Source: an uncultured Bradyrhizobium sp.
GTDB lineage: Bacteria; Pseudomonadota; Alphaproteobacteria; Rhizobiales; Xanthobacteraceae
Length of the DNA stretch: 64,000 nucleotides
Direction: 5' to 3'
Assembly (NCBI RefSeq): GCF_947648125.1
Contig: NZ_CANSMR010000025.1
Coordinates: 44,851 to 108,850, forward strand
Part shown: positions 25,978-35,337 of the stretch, in pieces
Numbering within the stretch: the first letter of the stretch is position 1
Layout of the letters: each line of letters begins with the position of its first letter
The notes under the pieces: generated by a model
What the model was told of the DNA's origin: nothing
Databases searched by the model: none
What the model saw: the letters and a program-made list of their open reading frames with translations, nothing else
Program-made: the position numbers and the translations under genes

Positions 25978-26622
25978 ATGGCCGGTTCATCACCAGAAAT
26001 TGTCCGCAAGCCGCGCGCCGACGCCGTGCGCAATCGCGAGCGCGTGCTGGAAGCGGCCAAGGCCGTGTTCTCGGCCGGCGGCAGCGAGGCGAGCCTCGAG
26101 GCCGTCGCGCGCCAGGCCGGCGTCGGCATCGGCACGCTGTATCGCCACTTCCCGACCCGCGAGGCGCTGTATGAGGCGGTCTATCGCCGCGAGGTCGAGC
26201 AGCTCGGCGACCTTGCCGAGCAATTGCAATGCGCGCCCGAGCCGGTCGAGGCGCTGCGGCGCTGGCTGCGCGCCAATGTGGAATTCGTTGCCACCAAGAA
26301 GGGCATGGTCGCCGCGCTCGCGCTGGTCGCGCACGGCTCGACCGAGCTGCACGCCTATTCGTTCGACCGCCTCACCAAGGCGATCGGCACCCTGCTCGCG
26401 CGCGCCGTCGCGGCCGGCGCCATCCGCGACGACATCAGCGCCGAGGACGTGCTGCGCGCGCTGATCGGGATGTGCTACATGCACGACCAGCCGGGCTGGC
26501 AGACCACGGCGCTCCGGCTCCTGGATGTGTTCGTGGACGGCTTGCGGCTGCGGCCGACGGGTGCAGCGGCATCCGCGGCAAAGCCAGCGAAGAAGAAGGC
26601 CGGCCGGCCGCGCTCGCCGTAG
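25978..26622 (+). CDS. TetR-family transcriptional regulator
   Basis: A 214-aa TetR regulator. The HTH is at about residues 18-65 (LEAVARQAGVGIGTLYRHFPTREALYEAVY). The C-terminal ligand domain follows and the protein ends in a Lys/Ala/Pro tail (KPAKKKAGRPRSP) resembling an AT-hook. It is divergent from the aldehyde oxidase operon and probably represses it until an aldehyde or related ligand binds. Confidence 0.92.
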   Translation: MAGSSPEIVRKPRADAVRNRERVLEAAKAVFSAGGSEASLEAVARQAGVGIGTLYRHFPTREALYEAVYRREVEQLGDLAEQLQCAPEPVEALRRWLRANVEFVATKKGMVAALALVAHGSTELHAYSFDRLTKAIGTLLARAVAAGAIRDDISAEDVLRALIGMCYMHDQPGWQTTALRLLDVFVDGLRLRPTGAAASAAKPAKKKAGRPRSP

Positions 26623-26898
26623 CTGCCATAAATATATCGTGATCAGATATACTTCGCGCGGAGGACCCGTTTGGGCGCGTGGATTCCGGCCATTGAACGA
26701 AGGTCGAATGGGCCATCCGGTGTTTCCATTCGCACGGCGTCCCCGGGAGTGAGTATGCTGGCAAAAAACAGGTAGACGCGAACTCCGCGATCTGCTGATT
26801 GGCCATGGCGAGGAAACGCGCGTTCGCGCTCGAGCTTTTCGAGGACGACTCCCGGCATCCGGGAAAAGATGCGCCTGCCGTTCATTTGGATTGCAGAA
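26623..26898. other. Leader of the RND pump gene; inverted repeat, no clear gene
   Basis: This 276-bp gap holds no convincing gene. An inverted repeat TATATC-GTGATCA-GATATA lies at 26633-26651 and may be an operator for the pump gene; similar repeats are used by PadR or GntR regulators. Short minus-strand frames here lack a recognisable product. Confidence 0.45.
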
Positions 26899-29800
26899 AT
26901 GAACGAGAGCATCTCATCTCCGTTTATCCGCTACCCTATTGGCACCTCGCTGCTGATGGCCGGCATTCTGTTCGTCGGCATCGTCGCCTATCCACTGCTT
27001 CCGGTCGCGCCACTGCCTCAGGTCGACTTTCCGACCATCCAGATCTCGGCGAGCCTGCCCGGCGCCAGTCCCGAAACCATGGCCTCCTCGGTGGCGCAGC
27101 CGCTGGAGCGGCAGTTCGCGCAGATTCCCGGCATCGCGCAGATGACCTCGACGAGTTCGCTCGGGTCGACCGCGGTCACCATCCAGTTCGACCTGAACCG
27201 CAACATCGACGGCGCCGCCAACGACATCCAGGCCGCGATCAACGCCGCAGGCGGCCAGCTGCCCAAGAACCTGCCCTCGCCGCCGACCTATCGCAAGGTC
27301 AACCCGGCGGACTCGCCGATCCTGCTGCTGTCGGCGACCTCGGACACCCTGCCGCTGATCCGGGTGAGCGATGCGGTCGACGCCCAGCTCGGGCAGCAGA
27401 TCAGCCAGATTTCCGGCGTCGCCCAGGTGTTCATCGGCGGACAGCAGAAGCCCGCGATCCGCGTGCAGATCGATCCCGCCAAGCTGGTCGCCAAGGGGCT
27501 CTCGCTGGAAGACATCCGCAGCCAGATTGCCATCACGACGGTCGACAGCCCGAAGGGTAACATCGACGGCGCAAGCCGCGCCTACACGATCTACGCCAAC
27601 GATCAGCTCCCGGATGCCAACGACTGGAATGACGTCATCGTCGCCTACCGCAACGGCGGCCCGTTGCGGATTCGCGACATCGGCCGGGCTATCGCCGGGC
27701 CGGAAGACATGAAGCAGGCCGCCTGGGCGGACGGCAAGCGCGGCGTGTTCCTTGTCATCTTCAAGCAACCCGGCGCCAATGTCATCGGCACGGTCGACAG
27801 GATCAAGGCGCAGCTTCCGAGGCTGATTGCCGCGATTCCGCCCGCCATCCAGATCAAGATCATCAGCGACCGGACATTGACCATCCGCGCCGCTGTCGAG
27901 GACGTGCAGATCACGCTGCTGATCACCATCGTTCTGGTCGTCATGGTGATCTTCGTCTTCCTGCGCAGCTTCTGGGCCACGGTGATTCCTGCCGTCACCG
28001 TGCCGCTCGCGCTGCTCGGCGCCTGCGCGCTGATGTGGGTGTTCGGCTATACGCTCGACAATCTGTCGCTGATGGCACTGACGATTGCGGTCGGCTTCGT
28101 GGTCGACGACGCCATCGTCATGCTCGAGAACATCACGCGCTACGTCGAGCAGGGCGAGCGGCCGCTTGCCGCGGCGCTGCGGGGTGCCGGCGAAATCGGA
28201 TTCACGATCCTGTCGATCAGCATTTCGCTGGTCGCGGTGCTGATCCCGCTGCTGCTGATGGGGGGCGTCATCGGCCGGCTGTTCCGCGAGTTCGCGGTGA
28301 CCCTGGCGATGGCGATCTTCGTCTCGCTGGTGGTGTCGCTGACGCTGACGCCGATGATGGCATCGCGCTTCCTGCGGGCGCATGGCGAGACCAAGCATGG
28401 ACGGCTCTACCAATGGAGCGAGGCGGCATTCGACCGGATGCTGCATGGCTATGAGCGCGGCCTCGATCTGGCGCTCGGCTGGAGCCGGACCACGCTGTGC
28501 ATCTTCTTCGCGACGCTGGCGCTGTCGGTTTATTTGTTCGTGATCATTCCCAAGGGATTCTTTCCGCAACAGGACAACGGCTTCCTGAACGCCGTGTCGG
28601 AGATGGCCCAGGACATCTCGTTTGCCGACATGAAGCGGCATCAGGAAGAGCTCAGCAGGATCGTTCGCGCCGATCCCGCGGTCGACAGCATGGCCGAGTT
28701 CATCGGCGGCGGCGGTACCGCGCTGAATTCCGGCCGCATGTACATCACGCTGAAGCCGCATGAAGAGCGCGACGCCGACGCCCAGCAGATCATCGCGCGG
28801 CTGCGGCCGAAGCTCGAGGCGGTCGAGGGAGCACGCCTCTACATGCAAGCCTCCCAGGACGTCCGGCTCGGCGGCCGCGCCACGCGCACGCAATTCGAAT
28901 ACACGCTGCAGGATGCCAACCTCGCCGAGCTGAACCAATGGGCGCCGAAGATCCTGGCCAGCATGAAGACCCTGCCCCAACTGCGCGACGTCGCCACCGA
29001 CCAGCAGACCGAGGGAACGACGCTGACGATGACCATCGACCGCGACACCGCGTCGCGCTACGGCATCCAACCACAGTTGATCGACGATACGCTGTACGAC
29101 GCGTTCGGCCAGCGCCAGGTGACCCAGTACTTCACCCAGCTCAACAGCTATCACGTCATCCTGGAGATCCTCCCGGAATTGCAGGGCAAGCTCGACACGC
29201 TCAACAAGCTCTACATCAAGTCGCCGACGACGGGCGACGAAGTCCCGCTCTCGGTGTTCTGCAAGTGGACGACGGTTCCGGTGCGTCCGCTCGCGATCGC
29301 GCACCAGGGGCAGTTTCCCGCGACCACGATCAGCTTCAACCTGGCGCAGGGCGTGGCGCTCGGCCAAGCCACCGATGCGATCCAGGACGCGGTCGCCAAT
29401 CTGGGGGCTCCGGCCACGCTCAGCTCGAGCTTCCAGGGCACCGCGCAGGCCTTCCAGCAATCACTGAGCTCGGTGCCGCTGCTGATCCTGGCTGCGCTGG
29501 TCGTGGTCTATCTGATCCTCGGCATGCTCTACGAAAGCTACATCCATCCGCTCACGATCCTTTCCACCCTGCCGTCGGCCGGCGTCGGTGCGCTGGCGAT
29601 CCTGATGGCGTTCGGGTTTGATTTCAGCCTGATCGCACTGATCGGCATCATCCTCCTGATCGGGATCGTGAAGAAGAACGGCATCATGATGGTCGACTTC
29701 GCGATCGCCGCGGAACGCGAGGAGCATCTGTCGCCGCGTGAATCGATCCGGAAAGCGGCGCTCCTGCGTTTCCGCCCGATCATGATGACGACGATGGCAG

Positions 29801-30033
29801 CCTTGCTCGGCGGCGTGCCGCTGATGCTGGGCACCGGAACGGGGTCGGAAATCCGTCAGCCGCTCGGCTATGCGATGGTCGGCGGACTGATCGTGAGCCA
29901 GGCGCTGACGCTGTTCACGACGCCGGTCGTGTATCTCTATCTCGACAGATTCTCGAACGCGCTTTCGAACTGGACGGCGACTAAGCGGCACGACGATGCC
30001 GAACCGTCCGTGGACCGGGATGCCGCCGAATAG
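26899..30033 (+). CDS. RND multidrug efflux pump, MdtC/MuxB-like inner-membrane subunit
   Basis: A 1044-aa RND transporter. It has the first helix after SSPFIRYPIGTSLLM, the periplasmic porter domain, the proton-relay helix TIAVGFVVDDAIVMLENI (paired Asp) and the second-half GILLIGIVKKNGIMMVDFAI. These place it in the HAE1 hydrophobe/amphiphile group nearest MdtB/MdtC. ATG 26899 gives the usual N-terminus; an in-frame ATG 10 codons earlier is possible. No periplasmic adaptor or outer-membrane channel gene adjoins it, so partners must be encoded elsewhere. Confidence 0.92.
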   Translation: MNESISSPFIRYPIGTSLLMAGILFVGIVAYPLLPVAPLPQVDFPTIQISASLPGASPETMASSVAQPLERQFAQIPGIAQMTSTSSLGSTAVTIQFDLNRNIDGAANDIQAAINAAGGQLPKNLPSPPTYRKVNPADSPILLLSATSDTLPLIRVSDAVDAQLGQQISQISGVAQVFIGGQQKPAIRVQIDPAKLVAKGLSLEDIRSQIAITTVDSPKGNIDGASRAYTIYANDQLPDANDWNDVIVAYRNGGPLRIRDIGRAIAGPEDMKQAAWADGKRGVFLVIFKQPGANVIGTVDRIKAQLPRLIAAIPPAIQIKIISDRTLTIRAAVEDVQITLLITIVLVVMVIFVFLRSFWATVIPAVTVPLALLGACALMWVFGYTLDNLSLMALTIAVGFVVDDAIVMLENITRYVEQGERPLAAALRGAGEIGFTILSISISLVAVLIPLLLMGGVIGRLFREFAVTLAMAIFVSLVVSLTLTPMMASRFLRAHGETKHGRLYQWSEAAFDRMLHGYERGLDLALGWSRTTLCIFFATLALSVYLFVIIPKGFFPQQDNGFLNAVSEMAQDISFADMKRHQEELSRIVRADPAVDSMAEFIGGGGTALNSGRMYITLKPHEERDADAQQIIARLRPKLEAVEGARLYMQASQDVRLGGRATRTQFEYTLQDANLAELNQWAPKILASMKTLPQLRDVATDQQTEGTTLTMTIDRDTASRYGIQPQLIDDTLYDAFGQRQVTQYFTQLNSYHVILEILPELQGKLDTLNKLYIKSPTTGDEVPLSVFCKWTTVPVRPLAIAHQGQFPATTISFNLAQGVALGQATDAIQDAVANLGAPATLSSSFQGTAQAFQQSLSSVPLLILAALVVVYLILGMLYESYIHPLTILSTLPSAGVGALAILMAFGFDFSLIALIGIILLIGIVKKNGIMMVDFAIAAEREEHLSPRESIRKAALLRFRPIMMTTMAALLGGVPLMLGTGTGSEIRQPLGYAMVGGLIVSQALTLFTTPVVYLYLDRFSNALSNWTATKRHDDAEPSVDRDAAE

Positions 30034-30039
30034 CGCAGC

Positions 30040-30918
30040 TCAGCCGCGTTGCGCCTCCGCCACCAGCCAGTCCCGGAAGGCGACCAGCGCGGGGTTGGAC
30101 TCCGAGGAAGTCGGATAGACCGCATAGTGGCAATAGGCCACGCGCAGACCGTGGTCGGACAGGCGCACCAGTTTCCCCGCCAGCATGTCCGATCGCGTGA
30201 TCGAGAGACGCCCGAGCGCAATGCCCTGCCCGGTCACGGCAGCCTCCATCAGCGCGTTGGTATCGGTGAAAGACGTACCGACGATGTCGCGATCGAGCTT
30301 CAGGCCCGCCGATTTGAACCAGGCCCGCCATGACAGATTGCGGTCGATCAGCAGCGGCTCCGAGAGCATCGCAACAGGGTCCTTCGGCAGCCGGCCGCCG
30401 TTGAGGCTCGGGCTGCACACCGGGAAAAACTCTTCACCGAAAAGCTTGATGGCGCGAAGCCCCCTCCAGTCGCCGGTCCCGAACCGGATCGCGATGTCGA
30501 CGCCATCGGATGTGAAATTGGCCAGCGACTGACCGGTCTTGATGTGCAGGTTGATGTACGGATAGCGGGCCGTGAAGCGCGACAGCCGCGGGACCAGCCA
30601 GCGCGCCGCCATCACCGGCAAGAGGCTCACGGTCAGCTCGGCGTCGGCGCGACGCGTATGAAGGCTGCCGAGCGCGGCGTTCAATTCCGAGAAGGCGCCT
30701 TTGACACCGGCCTGCAGCCGAAGCCCGGCCGGCGTCGGCGCCATCCGGTTGCCCTGCCGCTCGAACAGCGTGAGGCCGAGCTCCTCCTCGAGCTGCCGGA
30801 TGCGCTGGCTCACCGCGCTGTGCGTCACATGCAGCTCGCGCGCCGCTTCCGAGTAGCTGCCGTGACGGCAAGCCACCTCGAACACCCGCAGGGTCTCCAA
30901 CGGCGGTAATGGGGCCAT
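30040..30918 (-). CDS. LysR-family regulator (GcvA-like)
   Basis: A 292-aa regulator of the GcvA/AmpR subgroup: MAPLPPLETLRVFEVACRHGSYSEAARELHVTHSAVSQRIRQLE is the typical opening, followed by an effector domain with DVDIAIRFGTGDW-like sequence. It is divergent from the MATE gene with a 112-bp gap and converges with the RND pump. Likely activates or represses the MATE pump. Confidence 0.92.
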   Translation of the reverse strand: MAPLPPLETLRVFEVACRHGSYSEAARELHVTHSAVSQRIRQLEEELGLTLFERQGNRMAPTPAGLRLQAGVKGAFSELNAALGSLHTRRADAELTVSLLPVMAARWLVPRLSRFTARYPYINLHIKTGQSLANFTSDGVDIAIRFGTGDWRGLRAIKLFGEEFFPVCSPSLNGGRLPKDPVAMLSEPLLIDRNLSWRAWFKSAGLKLDRDIVGTSFTDTNALMEAAVTGQGIALGRLSITRSDMLAGKLVRLSDHGLRVAYCHYAVYPTSSESNPALVAFRDWLVAEAQRG

Positions 30919-30925
30919 CCGGCAA

Positions 30926-30944
30926 TTGTTAGGAACGCTAACAA
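30926..30944. promoter_or_regulatory. LysR-type site TTGTTAG-N5-CTAACAA
   Basis: A perfect inverted repeat with 7-bp arms lies 7 bp upstream of the LysR start and faces the MATE gene. It contains the T-N11-A pattern of LysR boxes. Position and symmetry fit autoregulation plus control of the pump. Confidence 0.65.
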
Positions 30945-31030
30945 GTGCTGTCAAATCATATCGTTCGCCCCATTGCCGGACCGGGACTAGTTGAGCAGGT
31001 GCCGAGACCGAGCACCCTGGAGCACCTGCG

Positions 31031-32485
31031 ATGTCCTCTTCCGCTGCCCTCTTGCGCCGAACCGAAGCACCGGCCAACGCGCGTTGCCCGCACCGTAGCA
31101 CGCACCCGCCGTCCCGCGCCGTAGCCACCAAGCTCGACCCGCGCACCCGCATGCTGCTGGAACAGCCGATCGCCCCGTTAATCCTGCGGCTTGCGCTGCC
31201 CAACGCCACCGTCATGACCGTGCAGATCCTGATCGGCTTGCTGGAGGTCTATTTCGTCTCGCGCACCGGCGTCGATGCGCTGGCCGGCGTGGCGCCGGTG
31301 TTTCCGCTGGTGTCGCTCGTGGTGGCGATCGCGCAGGGCGCGATCGGCGGCGGCTTCGTCACGACGGTCGCACGCGCGCTCGGCACCGGCCAGATCGGCG
31401 ACGCCAGCGACTATGCGTGGTACGCCGTGGCGCTCGGCGTTTTGCTCGGCCTTGCGACATCGGTCGTGATGCTAACCTTGGGCTCGCAGCTCTACGGCGC
31501 GATGGGCATCTCGGGCAACGCGCTCGCGATCGCGTTGTCCTATTCCGGCATCATCTTTGCCGGCGCGATCCCGATCTGGCTGTTCAACCTGCTGCTGGCC
31601 GTGGTGCGCGGCACCGGCAATTTGCTGGTCCCTGTCATCGTGGTGTGCAGCGGCGCCGTGATCCTGCTGCCCCTGTCGCCGGCGCTGATCTTTGGCGCGT
31701 TCGGCCATCAGGGCCTCGGCCCCGCGGGCGGCGCTGTCGCGATGCTGGTGTACTACACCTTCGGAACGCTGGCCTACGCCGTCTATCTCTGGGGTCGGTT
31801 CGGCGCGCTCAAGCCATCGTTTCGCATCCCGGCGCTCTCGCTTGCGCCAATGCTGGCGATCCTTCGCGTCGGAGGCATGTCGGCCATCGTGTCAGCCACC
31901 ACCAATCTGACGCTTGCCATCGTCACCGCCTATGTCGCGATCGGCGGCGTCGAGGCGCTCGCCGGCTACGGCGCGGGCTCGCGGCTCGAGTTTCTGCTGG
32001 TGCCGCTCGCCTACGGCATCGGCGGACCGGTCGGCATCATCATCAGCGCCAATCTCGGCGCCGGCCGGATCGACCGCGCGGTGAAGACGTCATGGATCGG
32101 GATCGCGATGGCCTGCACGCTGACCGAAGCGATCGGACTGGCTGCTGCGGCCTTCCCCGAAACCTGGATCGGACTGTTCAGCCAAGACCCGGCCGTGTTG
32201 CAGATCGGCGCGGAGTATCTGCACCGCGTCGGACCGTTCTTCGGATTCTTCGGGCTCGGCTATGTCCTCTACTGTGCCGGCCAGGCGACCCGGCGAATGG
32301 AGGCATCGGTGATCGCCGCATTGCTCAGAGCCGCGATCGCGGTCGCCGGCGGCTACGCAGTGATCGCGTTGAAGGCCGACGTCACCTGGAATTTCATAGC
32401 CGTCGCAGTCGGCATGGTCGCGTTCGGCCTGTTCGCACTACCGCCGCTGATCAAGCGCGCGGGCTATGACAACGCGCCTGCTTGA
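31031..32485 (+). CDS. MATE-family efflux transporter
   Basis: A 484-aa, 12-helix MATE (NorM/DinF type) drug:cation antiporter. The first helix follows EQPIAPLILRLALPNATVM, and the second-half repeat has GYGAGSRLEFLLVPLAYGIGGPVG. The N-terminus has an unusual basic tail of about 38 residues before the first helix. GGAG lies 8 nt before the ATG at 31031; an in-frame ATG at 31151 would remove the tail. Probably controlled by the divergent LysR. Confidence 0.9.
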   Translation: MSSSAALLRRTEAPANARCPHRSTHPPSRAVATKLDPRTRMLLEQPIAPLILRLALPNATVMTVQILIGLLEVYFVSRTGVDALAGVAPVFPLVSLVVAIAQGAIGGGFVTTVARALGTGQIGDASDYAWYAVALGVLLGLATSVVMLTLGSQLYGAMGISGNALAIALSYSGIIFAGAIPIWLFNLLLAVVRGTGNLLVPVIVVCSGAVILLPLSPALIFGAFGHQGLGPAGGAVAMLVYYTFGTLAYAVYLWGRFGALKPSFRIPALSLAPMLAILRVGGMSAIVSATTNLTLAIVTAYVAIGGVEALAGYGAGSRLEFLLVPLAYGIGGPVGIIISANLGAGRIDRAVKTSWIGIAMACTLTEAIGLAAAAFPETWIGLFSQDPAVLQIGAEYLHRVGPFFGFFGLGYVLYCAGQATRRMEASVIAALLRAAIAVAGGYAVIALKADVTWNFIAVAVGMVAFGLFALPPLIKRAGYDNAPA

Positions 32486-32489
32486 ATCG

Positions 32490-33755
32490 TCACCCGAAGC
32501 GATGATCGTAGCGATTGATCGACAGCTCCTTGGTATCGATCTCGGGCTTCTTGCCGGAGAGCATGTCGGCCAGCACCCGGCCCGAGCCGCAGGCCATGGT
32601 CCAGCCGAGCGTGCCGTGGCCGGTGTTGAGGTGCAGATTGGCAAACCGCGTCGCGCCGATCACCGGCGGGCCGTCCGGCGTCATCGGGCGCAGGCCGCAC
32701 CAGAAGGTCGCCTTGGCAAGGTCGCCGCCGCGCGGAAACAGATCGGTCAGCGAATGGTCCAGCGTCGCGCGCCGCGCGTCGTAGAGCTTGGTCGAATAGC
32801 CCGAGATCTCGGCAGTGCCGCCGACCCGGATGCGGTCGCCGAGCCGGGTGATCGCGACCTTGTAGCTCTCGTCCATCACGGTGGATTCCGGCGCGCCGGC
32901 GGCGTCCTTGATCGGCACCGTGATCGAATAGCCCTTGACCGGATAGACCGGCAGCGAGATGCCGAGCGGCCGCACCAGATGCGGCGAGTAACTGCCCAGC
33001 GCCAGCACATAGGCATCCGCGGTCATCAGGCCGGCGCTGGTCGCAACGCCGGTGATGCGAGTGGCATCCGCATTCAGGCCGTCGATGCCGACATTGAAGT
33101 TGAAGCGCACGCCGATCTTCTCGGCCTCTAGCGCGAGCGCCTGCGTGAACATGTGGCAGTCGCCGGTCTCGTCATGCGGCAGCCGCAGCCCGCCGGCGAA
33201 TTTCTGCTTCACGCCGGCCAGCGCCGGCTCGGCTTTGATGCAGCCCTCGCGGCCGAGCACCTCGAACGGGACGCCGTATTGCTTGAGCACGGCGATGTCG
33301 TCGCCGGTGTGATCGAGCTGGGCCTGCTCGCGAAACAGCTGCAGCGTGCCGCGGGCGCGCTCGTCGTAGCGGATGCCGATCTCGTTGCGCAGCGCCTGCA
33401 GGCAATCGCGGCTGTATTCCGCGATCGGGATCATCCGGCTCTTGTTCACCGCGTAGCGCGACGTGGTGCAATTGCGCAGCATCTTCAGAAGCCAGAGCCA
33501 CATCACGGGATCGAGCTTCGGGCGAATCACCAGCGGACCGTGCTTCATCAAGAGCCACTTCACCGCCTTGACAGGCACGCCGGGGCCGGCCCAGGGCGAC
33601 GAATAGCCCGGCGACACTTCACCGGCATTGGCAAACGAGGTTTCGAGCGCAGGCTTGGGCTGACGGTCGATTACCGTCACCTCATGGCCGGCGCGCGCAA
33701 GATAATAGGCCGAGGTGACGCCAATCACGCCACTGCCGAGAACAAGGACCTTCAC
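32490..33755 (-). CDS. dadA: D-amino acid dehydrogenase, small subunit
   Basis: A 421-aa FAD protein. The FAD site is GSGVIG at 7-12, followed by [21 protein letters not shown], the DadA signature, and the C-terminal [17 protein letters not shown] and [20 protein letters not shown]. It oxidises D-alanine and other D-amino acids to the keto acid and passes electrons to the respiratory chain at the inner membrane. The aminotransferase upstream also makes or uses alanine and pyruvate, which suggests a shared role in alanine metabolism. It converges with the MATE gene (4-nt gap). Confidence 0.94.
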   Translation of the reverse strand: MKVLVLGSGVIGVTSAYYLARAGHEVTVIDRQPKPALETSFANAGEVSPGYSSPWAGPGVPVKAVKWLLMKHGPLVIRPKLDPVMWLWLLKMLRNCTTSRYAVNKSRMIPIAEYSRDCLQALRNEIGIRYDERARGTLQLFREQAQLDHTGDDIAVLKQYGVPFEVLGREGCIKAEPALAGVKQKFAGGLRLPHDETGDCHMFTQALALEAEKIGVRFNFNVGIDGLNADATRITGVATSAGLMTADAYVLALGSYSPHLVRPLGISLPVYPVKGYSITVPIKDAAGAPESTVMDESYKVAITRLGDRIRVGGTAEISGYSTKLYDARRATLDHSLTDLFPRGGDLAKATFWCGLRPMTPDGPPVIGATRFANLHLNTGHGTLGWTMACGSGRVLADMLSGKKPEIDTKELSINRYDHRFG

Positions 33756-33828
33756 TTTTCCTCACATCCTGCAGCGAAAACGCAATCGCCGCTGCGAAAC
33801 CACTCTGCTTCGCAACGGCGACAGCAAT

Positions 33829-33846
33829 TTGTAGAGCTAGCTACAA
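33829..33846. promoter_or_regulatory. Inverted repeat TTGTAG-N6-CTACAA upstream of dadA
   Basis: Perfect 6-bp arms lie 74 bp upstream of the dadA start, in the 106-bp gap between dadA and the aminotransferase gene. GCTAGC-like repeats follow it. Possibly an operator for dadA, or a terminator stem for the upstream gene; the spacing alone does not decide. Confidence 0.35.
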
Positions 33847-33861
33847 TTTAGCTAGCAATTA

Positions 33862-35202
33862 TCAGGCCACGCGCTTGATGGCGTCGCCGAGGATCGAGAC
33901 GATATCGTCGATATGCGACTTCTCGACGATCAAAGGCGGGGACAGCGCGAGCGAGTCGCCGCTCATGCGGAAGTAGAGGCCGCGATTGAAGCAATCGACC
34001 ATGACGTCGTAGCCGCGCGCACCGACGACACCATCGCGCGGCGCGAGTTCGACCGCGCCCATCAGACCCTGATTGCGGATGTCGACGACGTTCGGCAGCC
34101 CCTTCAGCGAATGCAGGCCATCGCGCCAGTAATCGGAGAGCGACGCGCCGCGGGTCAAGAGACCCTCGTCCTTGTAGATGTCGAGCGTCGCAAGACCTGC
34201 GGCGCAAGCCACCGGATGCGCCGAATAGGTGTAGCCGTGGAACAGCTCCATGGCGTTGTCTGGGCCGACCATCAGCCCGTCATGGACCTGGCGGCTGGCG
34301 AACACCGCGCCGCACGGCACGGTGCCGTTGGTGATGCCCTTGGCGGTCGTCATCATGTCCGGCGTCACGCCGTAGAAGTTGGCGGCGAACGGCGCGCCGA
34401 GGCGGCCAAAGCCAGTGATGACCTCGTCGAAGATCAACAGGATGCCGTGCTTGGTGCAGAGCTCGCGCAGGCGCTGCAGATAGCCCTTCGGCGCCGGCAG
34501 CACCGCGGTCGAACCGGGCACCGGCTCAACGATCACGGCTGCGATGGTGTCCGCGCCGTGCAGCGCGACCATCCGCTCGACGTCGTCGGCGAGCTCGGCG
34601 CCATGATCCGGCTGGTCCTTGGCGAAGGCGTTGCGGGCGAGATCATGTGTATGACGGATGTGGTCGACACCCGGCAGATGGGTCGCAAACTGGCGGCGGT
34701 TGGCGACCATGCCGCCGACCGACATGCCGCCGAAGCCGACGCCGTGATAGCCGCGCTCGCGGCCGATCAGACGGGTGCGGGTCGGCTGGCCGGCGGCGCG
34801 ATGATAGGCCAGCGCGATCTTCAGCGCGGTGTCGACCGATTCAGAGCCCGAATTGGTGAAGAAGATCCGGTCCAGCCCCTTCGGGGCGATCTCGGCGAGG
34901 CGCTCGGCGAAATCGAACGCCAGCGGATGGCCCATGTTGAAGGAGGGTGCGAAGTCCAGCGTGGACAGCTGGCGCTCGACGGCGGCCGCGATCTGCGGGC
35001 GGCCGTGGCCGGCGTTGACGCACCAGAGACCGGCGGAGCCGTCGATCACCTGACGGCCGTCGACCGAGGTGTAGTACATGCCCTTGGCAGAGGAGAACAG
35101 CCGCGGCGCTTTCTTGAACTGCCGGTTGGCCGTGAAGGGCATCCAGAACGAATCGGTCTTGATGGTGTTCGGAATCTGATGAACGGTCACGGCGCACTCC
35201 AT
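33862..35202 (-). CDS. Omega-amino acid:pyruvate aminotransferase
   Basis: A 446-aa class III PLP aminotransferase close to the beta-alanine:pyruvate transaminase type. FFTNSGSESVDTALKIAL binds the PLP phosphate, D259 in IFDEVITGFGR contacts the pyridine nitrogen, and K288 in TTAKGITNG is the Schiff-base lysine. A GTG at 35190 has GGAG 7 nt before it and may be the true start (442 aa). The enzyme moves the amino group of beta-alanine or a related omega-amine to pyruvate, giving alanine, which the neighbouring dadA could process after racemisation. It is divergent from an XRE-cupin regulator. Confidence 0.92.
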   Translation of the reverse strand: MECAVTVHQIPNTIKTDSFWMPFTANRQFKKAPRLFSSAKGMYYTSVDGRQVIDGSAGLWCVNAGHGRPQIAAAVERQLSTLDFAPSFNMGHPLAFDFAERLAEIAPKGLDRIFFTNSGSESVDTALKIALAYHRAAGQPTRTRLIGRERGYHGVGFGGMSVGGMVANRRQFATHLPGVDHIRHTHDLARNAFAKDQPDHGAELADDVERMVALHGADTIAAVIVEPVPGSTAVLPAPKGYLQRLRELCTKHGILLIFDEVITGFGRLGAPFAANFYGVTPDMMTTAKGITNGTVPCGAVFASRQVHDGLMVGPDNAMELFHGYTYSAHPVACAAGLATLDIYKDEGLLTRGASLSDYWRDGLHSLKGLPNVVDIRNQGLMGAVELAPRDGVVGARGYDVMVDCFNRGLYFRMSGDSLALSPPLIVEKSHIDDIVSILGDAIKRVA

Positions 35203-35337
35203 GGCTGGGGATGCGTAGTCGGACCACTCTTCGGGGCACTCAACAAGTCCTTTTCTGTCGCAGCGCAAGCCATTGATCTTGCTGGGGCGGTCTGCCAAGA
35301 TTTGTTCGATCCGCAACACCTGCAACAGGGATCTGTC

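Noticed and set aside
26643-26912. An 89-codon minus-strand frame in the leader of the RND pump gene.
   Set aside because: It overlaps the pump start, has no clear ribosome-binding site and resembles no family.
26914-29460. A long minus-strand open frame opposite the RND pump.
   Set aside because: Same reason: no domains, shadow composition, and the plus strand is a full-length RND protein.
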